Shown one piece after another: positions 38,162 through 56,767 of a stretch of 64,000 nt of DNA. The DNA lies in NCBI RefSeq assembly GCF_000090795.2, contig NW_003546390.1:103522-167521 (forward strand). The letters run 5' to 3'. Position 1 is the stretch's first letter, and each line of letters starts with the position of its first letter. The notes below the pieces were generated by a model that was not told the DNA's origin, searched no databases, and was given only the letters and a program-made list of their open reading frames with translations. The stretch is from Amphimedon queenslandica. Its lineage: Eukaryota > Porifera > Demospongiae > Haplosclerida > Niphatidae. A program made the translations under genes and the position numbers.

Positions 38162-40423
38162 ATGGCATCAGGAGTGAGTGACTGTACAGTGAATATCTCT
38201 ACTGCTGATGGAGGGACAGAACTGGACTTCTCTTTAAAAGAACCTCCACATTCATGGAAACAGCTCCAAAGCTGCGAGGAGTTTGTAGGAGCTAAAAGAA
38301 GCAAGCACACGATGGTGGCCTGGGACGACAAGGTGTACGTGTTTGGAGGTGATAATGGGAAGAGAATGTTGAACGATTTCCTCGTCTCTCACGTTAATGA
38401 CTCCAGCTGGGCCAGGGTTGTCATAACAGGAGGCCAGGCCCCGCCCCCTAGGTACCACCATTCAGCTGTTGTGTTCCGTAACTCTATGTTTATATTTGGG
38501 GGTTACACCACTGGCGATATTAATTCGAATTCTAATTTAAGGAACAAGAACGATCTTTATGAATATAATTTCACAACCAGTCAGTGGATTGACTGGGCCG
38601 ATAAGGTAACTGGACCACTCCCACCTGCTCGCTCTGCCCACGGAGCCGTCATATATGATAACAGATTGTGGATATTTGCCGGTTACGATGGAAACACTCG
38701 ATTAAATGACATGTGGTCTATTGATCTTACAAGTGCCACACCTACCTGGGAGAGAATCGACCAATCAGGTGACAGCCCTCCCACTTGCTGTAATTTCCCG
38801 GTAGCGGTTGTTGGTTGGAGTATGTACATGTTCTCTGGTCAGAGCGGAGCTAAGATCACTAACAACATGTACGAATTCAAGTTTAACGAGAGACTCTGGG
38901 TCCGTATCCCAACTGAGCACCTGCTGAAAGGAGACACTGCCCCTCCTCAGAGGAGGTATGGCCACAGTATGGTCGCTTATGCTGGCCAGCTGTACGTGTT
39001 TGGAGGAGCAGCTGATGGTATTTTAGATAATGAGGTTCACTGCTTCAACGTTGAGACTAGGAACTGGTCGATTATAAAACCTTATGATGGAAGTCAAGTA
39101 CCTTCAGCCAGGGTGTTCCACACTGCGGCAGTCTCCAGGGACTGTATGTACGTGTTCGGAGGTACGGTTGACTCCATTGCCAGCAGAAGTGGAGAACTGT
39201 TTCGCTTTAAGTTCTCGTCCTTCCCTCCTTGTACTTTGATAAAGGACCTCACCAAACTCCTCCATGATCTCCCTCTTTGTGACGTTCATTTCATCGTGGG
39301 TGACAAAGAGAGGAACATCATTAAAGCACATGCTGCCATTGCTGCTGCTCGCTCTCCTTATCTCCGTAGGAAGATCCTTGAAGCTTACGAGAAACCTTCA
39401 GGAGAAGAAGACCTCCCGCCATTTGTTCCCTCGTCTCCTGTAGAGGTCACTCTTGGGGGCGTGTCCACATCCACATTCTCTCATTCCATGTATTACATGT
39501 ATACCGATCGGATTCATCCGGAGCTTGAAGCCCCACCCCAGGGGGACCAGGTCCTGCTCATGATGGAACTCTACAAGTTTTCATTGCTTTTGGAGGCTCG
39601 GAGACTTGAGCTGTTGTGTATGCAGTATCTTGAGGCGTCGGTAAATGTTGATAATGTCCTTCTGGTTCTTGAGAATGCGTCAGAGTTGAACCTCCAGCGA
39701 CTGAAGGAATACTGCATGAAGTTTATAGTGAGGGAGAATAACTATCGCAAGATAATAATGATGCAGTCGTTTGAGAGGCTAGACCACCCCCTGATGGTAC
39801 AGATAGTTAGACGCCAGCAGTACAGGTCCCGCCCTACCTCTCCCAGCCCAGAGTCCGATGATCAGCCATTACCTTCAACCCTTCAAGATGATCTTAGGCT
39901 GTTTCTATTGTCAGACTATGGTCGTCCATTGTCTGATATTGTTCTTAAAGTTGGTCATCAAAAGGTCTTGGCACACAAACCTTTACTAGCTGCCCGTTGC
40001 TCTTATTTTGAAGCTTTCTTTCGCTCGTTTATGCCGTCGGACAATCAAATAGAGATATCATTTGGGAGGACTGTCCCAAGCCAGCAAGCGTTCCAATCTC
40101 TCCTTAAATACGTTTATTATGGAGACACTGACGTCCCTCCTGAAGATGCCTTATATATATTCTCAGCTCCTAACTTCTTTGGATTCTCCAACAACTGCTT
40201 ACACATCCATTGTAAAGCAATCCTGGAGCAGAACATTAGCATCAGTAACGTAGTCTCACTATTGGAAGCATCTGATCTGATTTCACTGGCAGAGATGAAG
40301 GAGCACTGTCTTAAACTTATTTCTGAGCATTTTCCATCTCTTGTTCATCAGCCGGAGTTCAGGGACTTGAATAAATCTCTCCTTCTTGACGTTCTGGAAG
40401 TGATTGCAAAGAAAATTGCTTAA
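38162..40423 (+). CDS. LZTR1: LZTR1, kelch-BTB-BACK adaptor for CUL3
   Basis: A single exon of 753 residues. Vertebrate LZTR1 is a CUL3 adaptor that directs ubiquitination of RAS-family GTPases such as RIT1. Seen: six kelch-type repeats from about residue 30 (SKHTMVAWDDKVYVFGG, PRYHHSAVVFRNSMFIFGGY, RSAHGAVIYDNRLWIFAGYD, FSGQSGAKITNN, RRYGHSMVAYAGQLYVFGGA, FHTAAVSRDCMYVFGG). Two BTB units follow, starting about residue 372 (LPLCDVHFIVGDKE) and 589 (PLSDIVLKVGHQKVLAHK), each with a helical BACK-like tail. The match to LZTR1 is close along the whole length. It has no intron, like SGPL1 two genes away. It ends tail-to-tail with the LRR-Ig gene, 136 bp apart. Confidence 0.97.
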   Translation: MASGVSDCTVNISTADGGTELDFSLKEPPHSWKQLQSCEEFVGAKRSKHTMVAWDDKVYVFGGDNGKRMLNDFLVSHVNDSSWARVVITGGQAPPPRYHHSAVVFRNSMFIFGGYTTGDINSNSNLRNKNDLYEYNFTTSQWIDWADKVTGPLPPARSAHGAVIYDNRLWIFAGYDGNTRLNDMWSIDLTSATPTWERIDQSGDSPPTCCNFPVAVVGWSMYMFSGQSGAKITNNMYEFKFNERLWVRIPTEHLLKGDTAPPQRRYGHSMVAYAGQLYVFGGAADGILDNEVHCFNVETRNWSIIKPYDGSQVPSARVFHTAAVSRDCMYVFGGTVDSIASRSGELFRFKFSSFPPCTLIKDLTKLLHDLPLCDVHFIVGDKERNIIKAHAAIAAARSPYLRRKILEAYEKPSGEEDLPPFVPSSPVEVTLGGVSTSTFSHSMYYMYTDRIHPELEAPPQGDQVLLMMELYKFSLLLEARRLELLCMQYLEASVNVDNVLLVLENASELNLQRLKEYCMKFIVRENNYRKIIMMQSFERLDHPLMVQIVRRQQYRSRPTSPSPESDDQPLPSTLQDDLRLFLLSDYGRPLSDIVLKVGHQKVLAHKPLLAARCSYFEAFFRSFMPSDNQIEISFGRTVPSQQAFQSLLKYVYYGDTDVPPEDALYIFSAPNFFGFSNNCLHIHCKAILEQNISISNVVSLLEASDLISLAEMKEHCLKLISEHFPSLVHQPEFRDLNKSLLLDVLEVIAKKIA

Positions 40424-40559
40424 ACAACCAATCTATTATTATTATTTTTTATTATTTTTATTTTTACCATCATTATTATTTATCATCAGTTATCTTCCTT
40501 GTTAGAACAATTAAAGTATTTTTTGTTAATTTTTATAAGTACTTGTACAAAGTAACTGT

Positions 40560-43500
40560 TTAAACGTTTATTCTTGCACTAAAATAAGATCCACTCTCAG
40601 TTAGTTTGACTGTTCCTTTTATGTGCCCATTGTTCACTTGTTTCTGGAGATTGTCACGACCTTTGACCCCATCAGTGTCCTTGGAAAGATTGAACCAAAT
40701 CTACAGAAAATTAATAATATAAAATTGGAAAATTGTATGCAAAGTTTATCCCAAAAATGGTTCTGAAATCACTTCAATTTTAAAAATACATTTTCTGATA
40801 TATATTGATGTCCTTATGCTGTGTAGCAAGTTTGAGGTGATTCCGACTTCAATTTTTTAAGTTACGGCCATTTAAAAAAAATGCCGAAAATCTGAAAAAT
40901 ACCCAAGGCTATATGGTTTTTTCCAAAAAATGGCCAAAAAGTCACCCCAAATTTTTATTACATTTTCTAATACATATTGATGCTCTTATGCTGTGTAGCA
41001 AGTTTGAGCTGATTCCGACTTCAATTTTTCAAGTTACGGCCATTTTAAGAAAACGTCCAAAATCTGAAAAATACCCAAGGCTATAGTCCATGGTTTTTTC
41101 CAAAAAATGGCCAAAAAATCACCCCAAATTTTTATTACATTTTCTGATACATATTGATGCTCTTATGCTGTGTAGCAAGTTTGAGCTGATTCCGACTTCA
41201 ATTTTTCAAGTTACGGCCATTTTAAGAAAACGTCAAAAATCTGAAAAATACCCAAGGCTATAGTCCATGGTTTTTTCCAAAAAATGGCCAAAAAATGACC
41301 CCAAATTTTTATTACATTTTCTGATACATATTGATGCTCTTATGCTGTGTAGCAAGTTTGAGCTGATTCCGACTTCAATTTTTCAAGTTATGGCCATTTT
41401 AAGAAAACGTCCAAAATCTGAAAAATACCCAAGGCTATAGTCCATGGTTTTTTCCAAAAAATGGCCAAAAAGTCACCCCAAATTTTTATTACATTTTCTG
41501 ATACATATTGATGCTCTTATGCTGTGTAGCAAGTTTGAGCTGATTCCGACTTCAATTTTTCAAGTTATGGCCATTTTAAGAAAACGTCCAAAATCTGAAA
41601 AATACCCAAGGCTATAGTCCATGGTTTTTTCCAAAAAATGGCCAAAAAATCATCCCAAATTTTTATTACATTTTCTGATACATATTGATGCTCTTATGCT
41701 GTGTAGCAAGTTTGAGCTGATTCTGACTTCAATTTTTCAAGTTACGGTCATTTTAAAAAAAATGTCAGAAATCTGAAAAATACCCAAGGCTATAGTCCAT
41801 GATTTTTTCCAAAAAATGGCCAAAAAATCATCCCAAATTTTTATTACATTTTCTGATACATATTGATGCTCTTATGCTGTGTAGCAAGTTTGAGCTGATT
41901 CTGACTTCAATTTTTCAAGTTACGGTCATTTTTTAAAAAATGTCAGAAATCTGAAAAATACCCAAGGCTATAGTCCATGATTTTTTCCAAAAAATGGCCA
42001 AAAAATCATCCCAAATTTTTATTACATTTTCTGATACATATTGATGTCCTTATGCTGTGTAGCAAGTTTGAGGTGATTCCGGCTTAAATTTTTTAAGTTA
42101 CGGCCATTATTAAATCAAAATTTCCACTACTTTACTGTAGGCACTTTTGTCAATTTTTAAGTATCTTAAAAAATTTGTAAATAATTTAGACTTCTATGCA
42201 GCATAAGCTCTTGTATTTCCTGGTATTTTTTGACCATTACCTGTACCAAAGGAATAGAATCTGCTGAAGTCCTTTCAACAGTAGTAACTCTTACACTAAT
42301 AATAGCAGCTACTGGTATCTGCAGTATAGAGGCATGGATTATACATTAGTAGTGGCAATGTTACCTGCAATTGTTGAGCTAGTATCATTCTCATTGTGTC
42401 CTCTACTGTAGCAATGTTAGTATCAACAGTAAAATTGGAGTTGAATACATTGCTGGTCATTGTATTCTATGGAGGATTAAAGAGATGACAATGATGATTA
42501 TGTTGAATATTATACCTGTATTCTATTGTTTAATAAATCCCTGGGAACTTGTGGTAATTCTTTTAAAATATAATAAAATAGTAATAAAGAGACTAATGGT
42601 TGTGTATTACCACAAGTATAAGCCATTTGATGGTTAGGGCTGATATAGTGTAGGAGAGATGGGAGGGAATGAGCATAAAGACACACTAAATTATCACTGC
42701 AATCTCCATCAACTCTACAATTCTACAAGTTCATTAAAAATTAATAATTAATAATGAGCACTGTACTCTTACTTTAGACTGCATGCATTGAGTGCAGTAT
42801 AATCCACCACAATCAGTGTCTGTTTCATGATTGCTCAATATACCATCAAAACAAGTAGACTCTGGAGATTATTAAAATATACTGCCACTGGTTTCATCAT
42901 CATTACCTTGTACTGTTAGTGTAGCTTCTAAACTGCTATCAGTTCCCCTCTCATTATCAAGAACACACTGATAGACTCCATCATCAGTTAGTTCTACATT
43001 AGTTATGGTGAGTGATGCATTGTAGAGTGAGGTGTAGACTCTGCTGGTGTAGTTGAGCTCAACTCCATCTTTGATCCAAGTTACTTCAGGGAATGGGGCA
43101 CCAGTTACTGTACATGTTAAATGGTAGGATCTGTTTGTTAGGATAGAATCATTTCTTGGACTTTGAATCACACTTGGAGCAACTATACATGATAATAATG
43201 GAGTCATTCTGTCATGCTGTTTCTTTAACTTACAGCATTGGAAATCACCTACTGCCAAGTCACGTGTTAAATTATTTGTTGGCCATTGACATCTCAATAT
43301 GTCATCATCTTTTGGAAATACACCTGCTACAAATGAGTTTCGAAATAGAACAAGATTGCAGTCACATGATAAAGGATTTCCTGCTAGAAATCTGTTGATA
43401 ATAATAATAACAACAATTATTATCAAAGTATATTAACAGCACTTACATTTGCAGTGAAGGTGAGGTTATCCCATCCGAATGACTCCCATCATTAAAAACC

Positions 43501-44348
43501 TCATTAGAGATTGTCTGTAACTGGTTGTATGTTAATGATATTAAGTCAATGTTAGGTATACGAGTAAACAGTCTATCAGGTAGTGAGTTTATTGCTGATT
43601 CATCAATATATCTGTAAGAGACCTATAGTCCGGCATTATTAGTAGCACAAGAACTTACATTTCATCAATTGAAGTTAATCCAGTGAACATGTCAGATCTT
43701 ATTGCAGTCAGATTTGTTCTTTTCATTGACCTGGTGGCTTCATAAACTATAATTCATTATCATCACTGAACTCACAGAATCCTGAGGTTAGTCAAGTGTT
43801 CAAAAGCATTGTCTTCAATTTCAGCAAGTGGAGTACCATCTAAAAACCTAATGAAGTAGCCACACATTAACACTACAAGACTCTATGCAAGCAGATATTC
43901 TCTAATGTCAATGTCATGCTGCTGCATTTACAAGTTTTGAATAGATGAAGTTGCGTTTGCTAGTCCAACTGGAAGACTTGAGATGAGGGTATCATTCAAG
44001 TGGAGGGTGGTCAGGTTCTTGTAGTATGTGAGGTTACCAGGATACAGAACTGATATTGCATTACCAGTCATTATTCTATCATAGGACAGTGGTTATGTTC
44101 TATTATCATGTTTTGTTAGCTTACATTATCTCAACATCAGTCGGAAGGTCGTTTGGTATAGTGTAGAATGAGAACCCTCCAGTGACTGATGGACTGCAAT
44201 CACTTCTCTTGAAGAAATTGGAATAAGAGCAAACTGCAGCGCCATCTTGAGAGCTGGCAAGAGAAAGGAAAGAGAGAAATAGAAGAAAAGAAGACAATAA
44301 CAACATCTTCATTCCACCTTCTTTGAGCTCAGACTGGGTGGGGCTCAT
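40560..44348 (-). CDS. secreted leucine-rich repeat / Ig protein
   Basis: Thirteen exons join in frame to 558 residues from 44348 (or shorter from an in-frame ATG at 44312 or 44306, which gives the cleaner signal peptide MLLLSSFLLFLSFLSLASS). Exons 44075-43447 encode leucine-rich repeats; two are exactly 72 bp, one repeat per exon, all in the same phase. Exon 43391-43234 is an LRR C-terminal cap (NPLSCDCNLVLF ... CQW). Exon 43182-42907 is an Ig domain (LTCTVTG ... YQCVLDNE). Then two Cys-rich segments (CFDGILSNHETDTDCGG; NCRVDGDCSDNLVC) and a ~115-residue C-terminal region I cannot place. I find no membrane helix and no kinase, so it is probably secreted. The 40701-42240 intron holds the largest 177-bp array. 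Confidence 0.85.
40784..42110. repeat. 177-bp tandem repeat array 4 (largest)
   Basis: About 7.4 copies; the word attacattttctgatacat or a close variant starts at 40957, 41134, 41311, 41488, 41665, 41843 and 42021 (period 177-178). The array occupies most of the 40701-42240 intron of the LRR-Ig gene. Middle copies are more alike than the end copies, as expected from unequal exchange. Confidence 0.95.
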
Positions 44349-44426
44349 TAATAATTAATGATAGGTGTGGCTCCCTCTGCAGTAGAGGGTGTGGCTGACT
44401 GCCCACGTGTTAAATGGTGGTTAATC
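44349..44426. promoter_or_regulatory. very short divergent promoter, LRR-Ig gene and S18-family gene
   Basis: The start codons lie about 80-115 bp apart, depending on the LRR-Ig start. A CACGTG E-box at 44404-44409 is 17 bp before the ATG of the ribosomal protein gene. Confidence 0.5.
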
Positions 44427-45296
44427 ATGTACAAATTATTCCAGAGTATTTCTTCATGTCAGAGACTGAACTCCCTCCCTCCCTCCATTTTAAACTGTAG
44501 ACTAGTTCCTCTATCCACCAGTGGGCCACTATGTAAGGGACTGCCTCCTAGACCACGCCTACCTGGCTTCGGATACAACAGATCCCAAATGGTTTATAAA
44601 CAGCACAAACAGTTTAAATTTATATTTGATGGTGAGACGCTATAGCTGCTACATAATGATTGATGTATTGTAGGGGAGGATAGAGTGAAGAACATTTGGG
44701 AAGACTATCAGAGGAATCACAAAGGATCCGTACCGCCACAAGTATTGTTAATTAGTTTAATTATTATTTATCATTAATTATGTAGAAGACCCGACGGCTT
44801 TGTAGAGTAAGCCACACCTCTTATTAATTAACTAATTAATTAATCTTCAGTCAGGTAAAAGGAGTGCTTGTCCGTTGTGTAGAAAGAAAATAAAAGATAT
44901 AAAATACACAGTAAATAATATTAATATTAATACACTTTTACCATAGTCACTGCTAGGATGTGGCCCTATTGAAACAGTTTATTGATGAACACACTGGACA
45001 GGTTATAAGAGCAGTAATCACTGGTAACTGATCAGTGACACTTTTATAATTTAATGAGAGCTACTCTCTCTCTCAAGGTTTGTGTAGGACACAGCAAAAG
45101 AAAGTTGAGGCAGCAGTTGAGAAAGCTTATGATCATGGTAACACAATGATGATGATGATAATGATCTATTCTCCATTGGTTAGGATACTTGAGTTACACC
45201 ATACCAGTAACTAACCCTCCTTACTATAAACCAGTAGAAACAGGATTCAAGCATCATGGAGTAACATGGAATAGGATTAACACTGATGAATATTAA
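44427..45296 (+). CDS. mitochondrial ribosomal protein, S18 family
   Basis: Seven exons (44427-44631, 44674-44741, 44787-44807, 44851-44910, 44957-45023, 45078-45137, 45184-45296) give 197 residues. The N-terminus has Arg, Ser and Leu with almost no acidic residues, as in a mitochondrial leader. The core matches bS18: CPLCRKKIKDIKYTDVALL, QFIDEHTGQVI, ITGLCRTQQKKVEAAVEKA. Animals have three S18 paralogues (18A/mL66, 18B/mS40, 18C/bS18m); the C-terminus (HHGVTWNRI) is nearest to 18A in my memory, but I do not assign it. The CPLC pair is present, but the second Cys pair of zinc-binding forms is not obvious. It includes a 21-nt exon. Confidence 0.85.
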
Positions 45297-45360
45297 TCAA
45301 TAAAACTAGTATATATGAACTAAAGGTCTAGTATGTGAAACAGTTACTGCAGTATGATTC

Positions 45361-45459
45361 TATTATAATGGTATTATAATGGTATTATAATGGTATTATA
45401 ATGTTATTATAATGTTATTATAATGTTATTATAATGTTATTATAATGTTATTATAACGG
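45361..45459. repeat. 11-bp minisatellite
   Basis: Nine copies of tattataatgg or tattataatgt. The first four units end in g and the rest in t, showing two expansion phases. It lies between the S18-family gene and the ankyrin gene (tail to tail). Confidence 0.95.
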
Positions 45460-45565
45460 TATTTTGTGTGACTTGAACTTGTCAGTGATACTTTTAACCA
45501 GCAACTTTGCATGTTTTAAACTGTAAGCTATTATAAATAAACACACATGAATACATTAAGATTAA

Positions 45566-48512
45566 TTAATAATGATTAATAATACCTTTCAACTGTGTCT
45601 TAATGGTGTCTTCAAAGAAACCGCTGTACGCCCACTCATCATGATCCTTGATATAATCAAAGGCAGTCTGTCCATAGGCATCAGTGCACTGGTAATCAGC
45701 TCCTGCGCAGCAACACATGATGAAGTATGTTATTATTATTAGAACTGTGTCTGATACACTATCCTACCATGTTTCAGTAGTGTACTAGCAGCATAAAAGT
45801 TATCAACTTGACAGGCAGAAAACAATGGGGTCATCTTGGCTTTATCAGTGATGTTGACATCAGCTCCTCCAGCAATGAGTAGGTCAGTTAGTTCAGGTAA
45901 GTGGATTAGGGTAGCACTGAGATGCAATAAACTGAATAATGATAATAATAATAATAATAATAATGATGATGATGATAATGATGATGATGATGATGATGAT
46001 GATGACACTGACTGGATTGTATGGATGTACCTTTTACCAGAAGAGAATGTGGTGTCAACCTTAAGACCTTTCTGTATTAGGAACCGAAATACCTCAAGAG
46101 GGGTTTTACTATTAAATAAATAAAATAAATAAATAATTAATAATAATAATAAATTACTAGTATTCTTCAGTGTCGTTAAATAATGAATGACACATTGCCA
46201 CCAGCTGATCCTCTTCAATCTCACAACCTTTACCAAACAACCTTTAAATATCGATAAAAATAAAATAAAATAGAATAAATAAATGCATACCATTCAGCAC
46301 ATTCCAAGTGTCCATACTTCAATGATAAGTAAATCAAATTTCTCTACAAATTAAAAACACAATAATTATTCTATGCTCACTATGAATAATTAATTAACCA
46401 GTCACCACACCCCTAATTAATTACCTCTCCATTAATAGATGCAGCTGGCAGTTGATTCCTTGTATCGGACAGTAACAGTTCAAGTGCTTTAATGTGTCCG
46501 TTAGCAGCTGCACAATGAATAGGAGTGAGTCTGTTATCATTCTCAATCAGTAGATTAGCACTGAAGGATAGCTAGTGGGAGGGGCAGCACATTAATATCA
46601 TTAATAACTAGCTCCACCCACCATTAATTGAATATTCTTCTCCATATATTCAGTACAGTCCGTGTCCATACATATACAGTGTAGAGGTGTGTCCCCATTA
46701 CAATCAACAGCATTAACTGAGGCATCATTATCCAGGAGGAACCCAACGGTATGAGGAGCCCGTGAATAATGCAACGGAGCAGCACCTGAACTACTGGTCA
46801 CGTTAACACCCACACGCTCAGATAATAACAACTAGTAGTAATAATGACAGTACACAGCATAAGAGCATCAATATGTATCAGAGCCTTTACTACCTTTATA
46901 GCTTCAGTTGATCCTAATTGAGCAGCACAATGCAATAGAGTCAATCCATTGACACACCTCATGATTAATAAATAAAATAATAAATGAATAAATAATAATG
47001 TACCTGCTAGCTAGACTAATAAATGGGTTGACTCCAGTGATGTGTTTTTCAATGACCATTAGCAAATACTCAGTGTCTCTATGCTGAGCAATCCTCCTCA
47101 CTATAGTCCTCTGCTCCTTGTGCTTACCTAATGATCAGCACCAACAGTAACACATCTTCCATTATAATCCTGTCAGGGTGTCTGTATCTAACCTTCCAGG
47201 AATCTCTTCAAGTCTTCATTCCTCACGTTATCAAGAGCAGTTTTGTTCTGTATATTCCTTATGTGTATATCAGCGCCCCACTCTATTAATAACTATTAAT
47301 AAACCAACAGTTAATAACTATTAATAGTGTTTTTCAATACTTGACTGATCTCTTTGTGGAGTCCTTCAACACTAACAGAGAATGGAGTCCCTCCTGATTT
47401 ATTCTGTGCATTAATACAACTGCCCCTCTCCAACAGGTAATGGGTACAATCCTATACCAATGATAATGATAATGATCATACATTAATTGTTCTATTATTA
47501 TCATACCAGGTGTCCATTCCTTGCTGCTAAATGAAGTGCAGTATTGCCACACTCATCAACATTCTCTATAAATCCTCTCTCACTTTTGAAAAACGACACC
47601 TATTAATAATAATAACAATTAATACTTTATTGTTATGAAGTATAATACGTTATTACCAGTTTTTGTAGCATTTCCAAGTTCCCATTTTTTGCTGATTTCC
47701 TCAATAGCCTCTCACACTGGTCGGGGGTACCAGGGAACACCTGGTACAAGAACCTGAACGCACAATATCACCATCATCATCATTAATTAATTAATTCATT
47801 TATTAATTACTTTGATCCTTTCTTCAAGACTCTGTTCCTGGAGGTACTCTCAAAGTAAAGCTACAAGATACTAAGTAATAATAATAATAATGAATATTAA
47901 TTAATTACTGTGTAATCCTTAAAGTCATAATTAGCTATTTCAATATTATCAGTTAAATGAACACCAAGCAGTCCTCTGATACTCCCTATTAATATTCATT
48001 GATTAATTAATAATAGTCAATGAATATTAATTACCTTTTGGACACTCAGCTCCACTGAAATCATCAAAAAACTGACCTAAATATAAAATAAATAATAAAT
48101 AAATAAGTAAATTCATGTATAATAATTACCAGTAGCGTCCTTATAAGCCACTAGTTTCCTAGTGGGCCAGAGAGTCTCCTTAACATCAGATCCATAGAAC
48201 CCGTTACCGTTAGTCAGACCCTAACAGTGTGTACAAGTACATTATAACTATACATAGCTATGTACTTACCAGGTTAATGACCATTGATTCACATAGATCA
48301 TTTATTGTCATGCGACTATATAAGGATATACAGCACAGTACAGTACAGTATACAGTATACATGTTACCTGTGTGGTACTGTTAGTATATCAAACCTTTGC
48401 TTCATCTTCTCCATTATAAGACCTCGGGCCTCAGTCTGAGCTTCTTTGACAAGCTCCACCCACTTACTGCACTCATCAATGGAATAAGTACTCATCAACC
48501 ATTTCAATTCTA

Positions 48513-48568
<56 letters not shown>

Positions 48569-50435
48569 TCATTAATTAATTACCATCATCACAAGTTTCC
48601 AGTTGAACTTGCAGATCAATATTGCTACTTTGACCTCTGCAATCAACAATCAATCATTAATAATCATTATTATTATACATTACTTTTTCTTGTCCTTCTT
48701 GCTGGAGCTAGCTGAGCTGTTCTTCCTATCAGTTGATGATACAACAGTATCCATTGACTCAATTCGTCTCAACTGATGATGGATCTTGTCCTTCTGTGAC
48801 CTTAACTCTTCCTATAGTAGCAACAGAAACAACATTTCAATAATAATAATGACATTCTAATAGATATAATAATAGTAATGATAATACTACTACCACTAAC
48901 AGTTATAATGGCATACCATTCTCTTAACGAGAGCTGTTGCTTGTTTCAGTTGGTACCCACACATGAAGACATAGGCAAGTACTGCACAGGCACCAATGGG
49001 GTTACCCTGTAGTGGGAGGGGTCAGAGGGTGTGGTCAGACAGTAGCTACCTCTTTAAGATCTTTTGAAGTTAATTTTGTGTTCACACGAAACATTTTTGA
49101 AGCAACTTTTAACACAAGATCAATGGTCCACCTACACATGTATACATGTGAGTCAATTAATAGAATTAATACAACTACTCTTGATACAATACAGTTGATA
49201 CATGTGCATTGCTACCTGTCATTCAGTAATACTTCAGTTGTAAAGGTACCTGGTACAAATGAATTTATTAAACAGCACCAAACCCTAACACAATTAACAT
49301 TAATAATTAATAATTAACATTAATAATTAATATAATATTAAATACTCACTTGCTGTCTGTTACATCATCGTAATCCTGTTGTTAATTAATTAATTATAAT
49401 AATTACCTGTACATGTATCACTTACTAAAAATTCAATTCTTCGTCCTTCAGGTATAGTCTATAGTGGGTGTGGTTATCAACAGGAAGTGGGTGTGGTCAC
49501 CATACCTCCAGTTGTGCGTTGATTATTTCTCTCAGTGTGTGCTCGGTCCCTCTCACTCTACCCTCACCAGCTCTGCAGCATCAATGAATATCATTAATCA
49601 ATGAATATCATTAATCAATGAATATCATTAATTATAGTATCTTTACCTTTTTGAATTGAGATATGTTGAATTCCTTCCATTGAAACTGGTGTAATATGGC
49701 TAATTAATTAATTAATTAATTAATTAATTAATGACTAACGATGATTACCTACTTTATATTCATGAGCAGTGTTACTTAGTTCAAATGGTCCATGCTAAGA
49801 AATGTAATAATAATAATAATAGTAATGGTTGCTATGGTTACATGAAAGGGTATTGGTTTTGATAACACACTCTTGAGAGCTGAGGATGACGATGATTGGA
49901 AAACAGGAGCAATCTCGTACAAGAAGGCCACGTCTTTCCTTATAAGGTGCCACAATACTGGATACACCTTAATATGAATGTAAATTATTATTATTATCAT
50001 CATTATTATTACGTGATTGACTGAGTGACGTGCAAAGTAAAGAGAACTGGTATTAAGAGAAGGAATCAAATCTCTAAATAAAATAATAATAATAATAAAT
50101 CTGATTTTACTTACTCTGATTTCAGTGTGTCCAGAAACCAGTCAACTCTTGTTACTTTCTGGTTGTCAGTCAGGCTATAATGAGTCCATTATATTAATGT
50201 ACAGTTACATGATCATTACTTGTTCAATGATCCAATCCTTTTTGATGGTGTACCAGTTAATCCTGTAACAATAAAACCAGTATTACTATCATTAATATAG
50301 CTTATTACGCTCTAGTAGTGTCTTCATGACCTCTCCTTCCATTATTCCAATCACTATGTCCTCCACACACTGCCTACTAGCAGCCAGTCTAACGTTAGCC
50401 CAAGCTGTAATTTCTGCATTCACCTCAGCCGCCAT
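45566..50435 (-). CDS. calponin-homology-like / ankyrin-repeat protein
   Basis: Many short exons from the ATG at 50435 to a stop at about 45566. The first five exons (50435-49842) read like a calponin-homology domain: WANVRLAASRQCVEDIV, LERLTGTPSKRI, NQKVTRVDWFLDTLK, VYPVLWHLIRKD. A second helical part follows (WTIDLVLKVASKMF ... GNPIGACAVLAYVFM), then a short Lys/Arg coiled segment (48,820-48,680). The middle contains a region I cannot place (TLWPTRKLVAYKDATG). The C-terminal half has at least six ankyrin repeats (GNTALHLAARNGHL, GLTLLHCAAQLG, GAAPLHYSRAPH, GDTPLHCICMD, RLTPIHCAAANGH, KMTPLFSACQVDN). Cytoplasmic actin- or membrane-linked scaffold is a guess. The exact 3' end is uncertain: the last exon could splice on near 45585. 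Confidence 0.75.
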
Positions 50436-50464
50436 CTTGGATAATATTTAACCCTTTCACATAT

Positions 50465-50478
50465 GTTACCATAGTAAC
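50465..50478. promoter_or_regulatory. RFX X-box in a divergent promoter
   Basis: GTTACCATAGTAAC is a perfect match to the RFX consensus GTNRCC-AT-RGYAAC. It lies in the 204-bp spacer (50436-50639) between the ankyrin gene and SMC1. The spacer shows no other strong motif. Confidence 0.6.
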
Positions 50479-50639
50479 GAACCAAAAAAGTAATTTTGAT
50501 ATTTTTTCCTAAAAGAAGTCATTACGGTATTAAATCCCGCCAATCCGCCATTTTGAAGCAGGTGTAGTGGACCTAGTGGTAAGGAAGGATCCTTTCCTTT
50601 CTTCTTCTTTGAGTTTGTTTGTAGCTCGAGGAGGTCGTC

Positions 50640-56767
<6,128 letters not shown>

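Noticed and set aside
40784-42110. CRISPR-like array
   Set aside because: The repeat is 177 bp, continuous without unique spacers, and lies in a eukaryotic intron; it is a satellite-type array.
46010-46290. Long Ser- and Leu-rich frame in the ankyrin gene
   Set aside because: The middle is translation of intronic (ATG/ATC)n and (TAA)n tracts between two genuine ankyrin exons.
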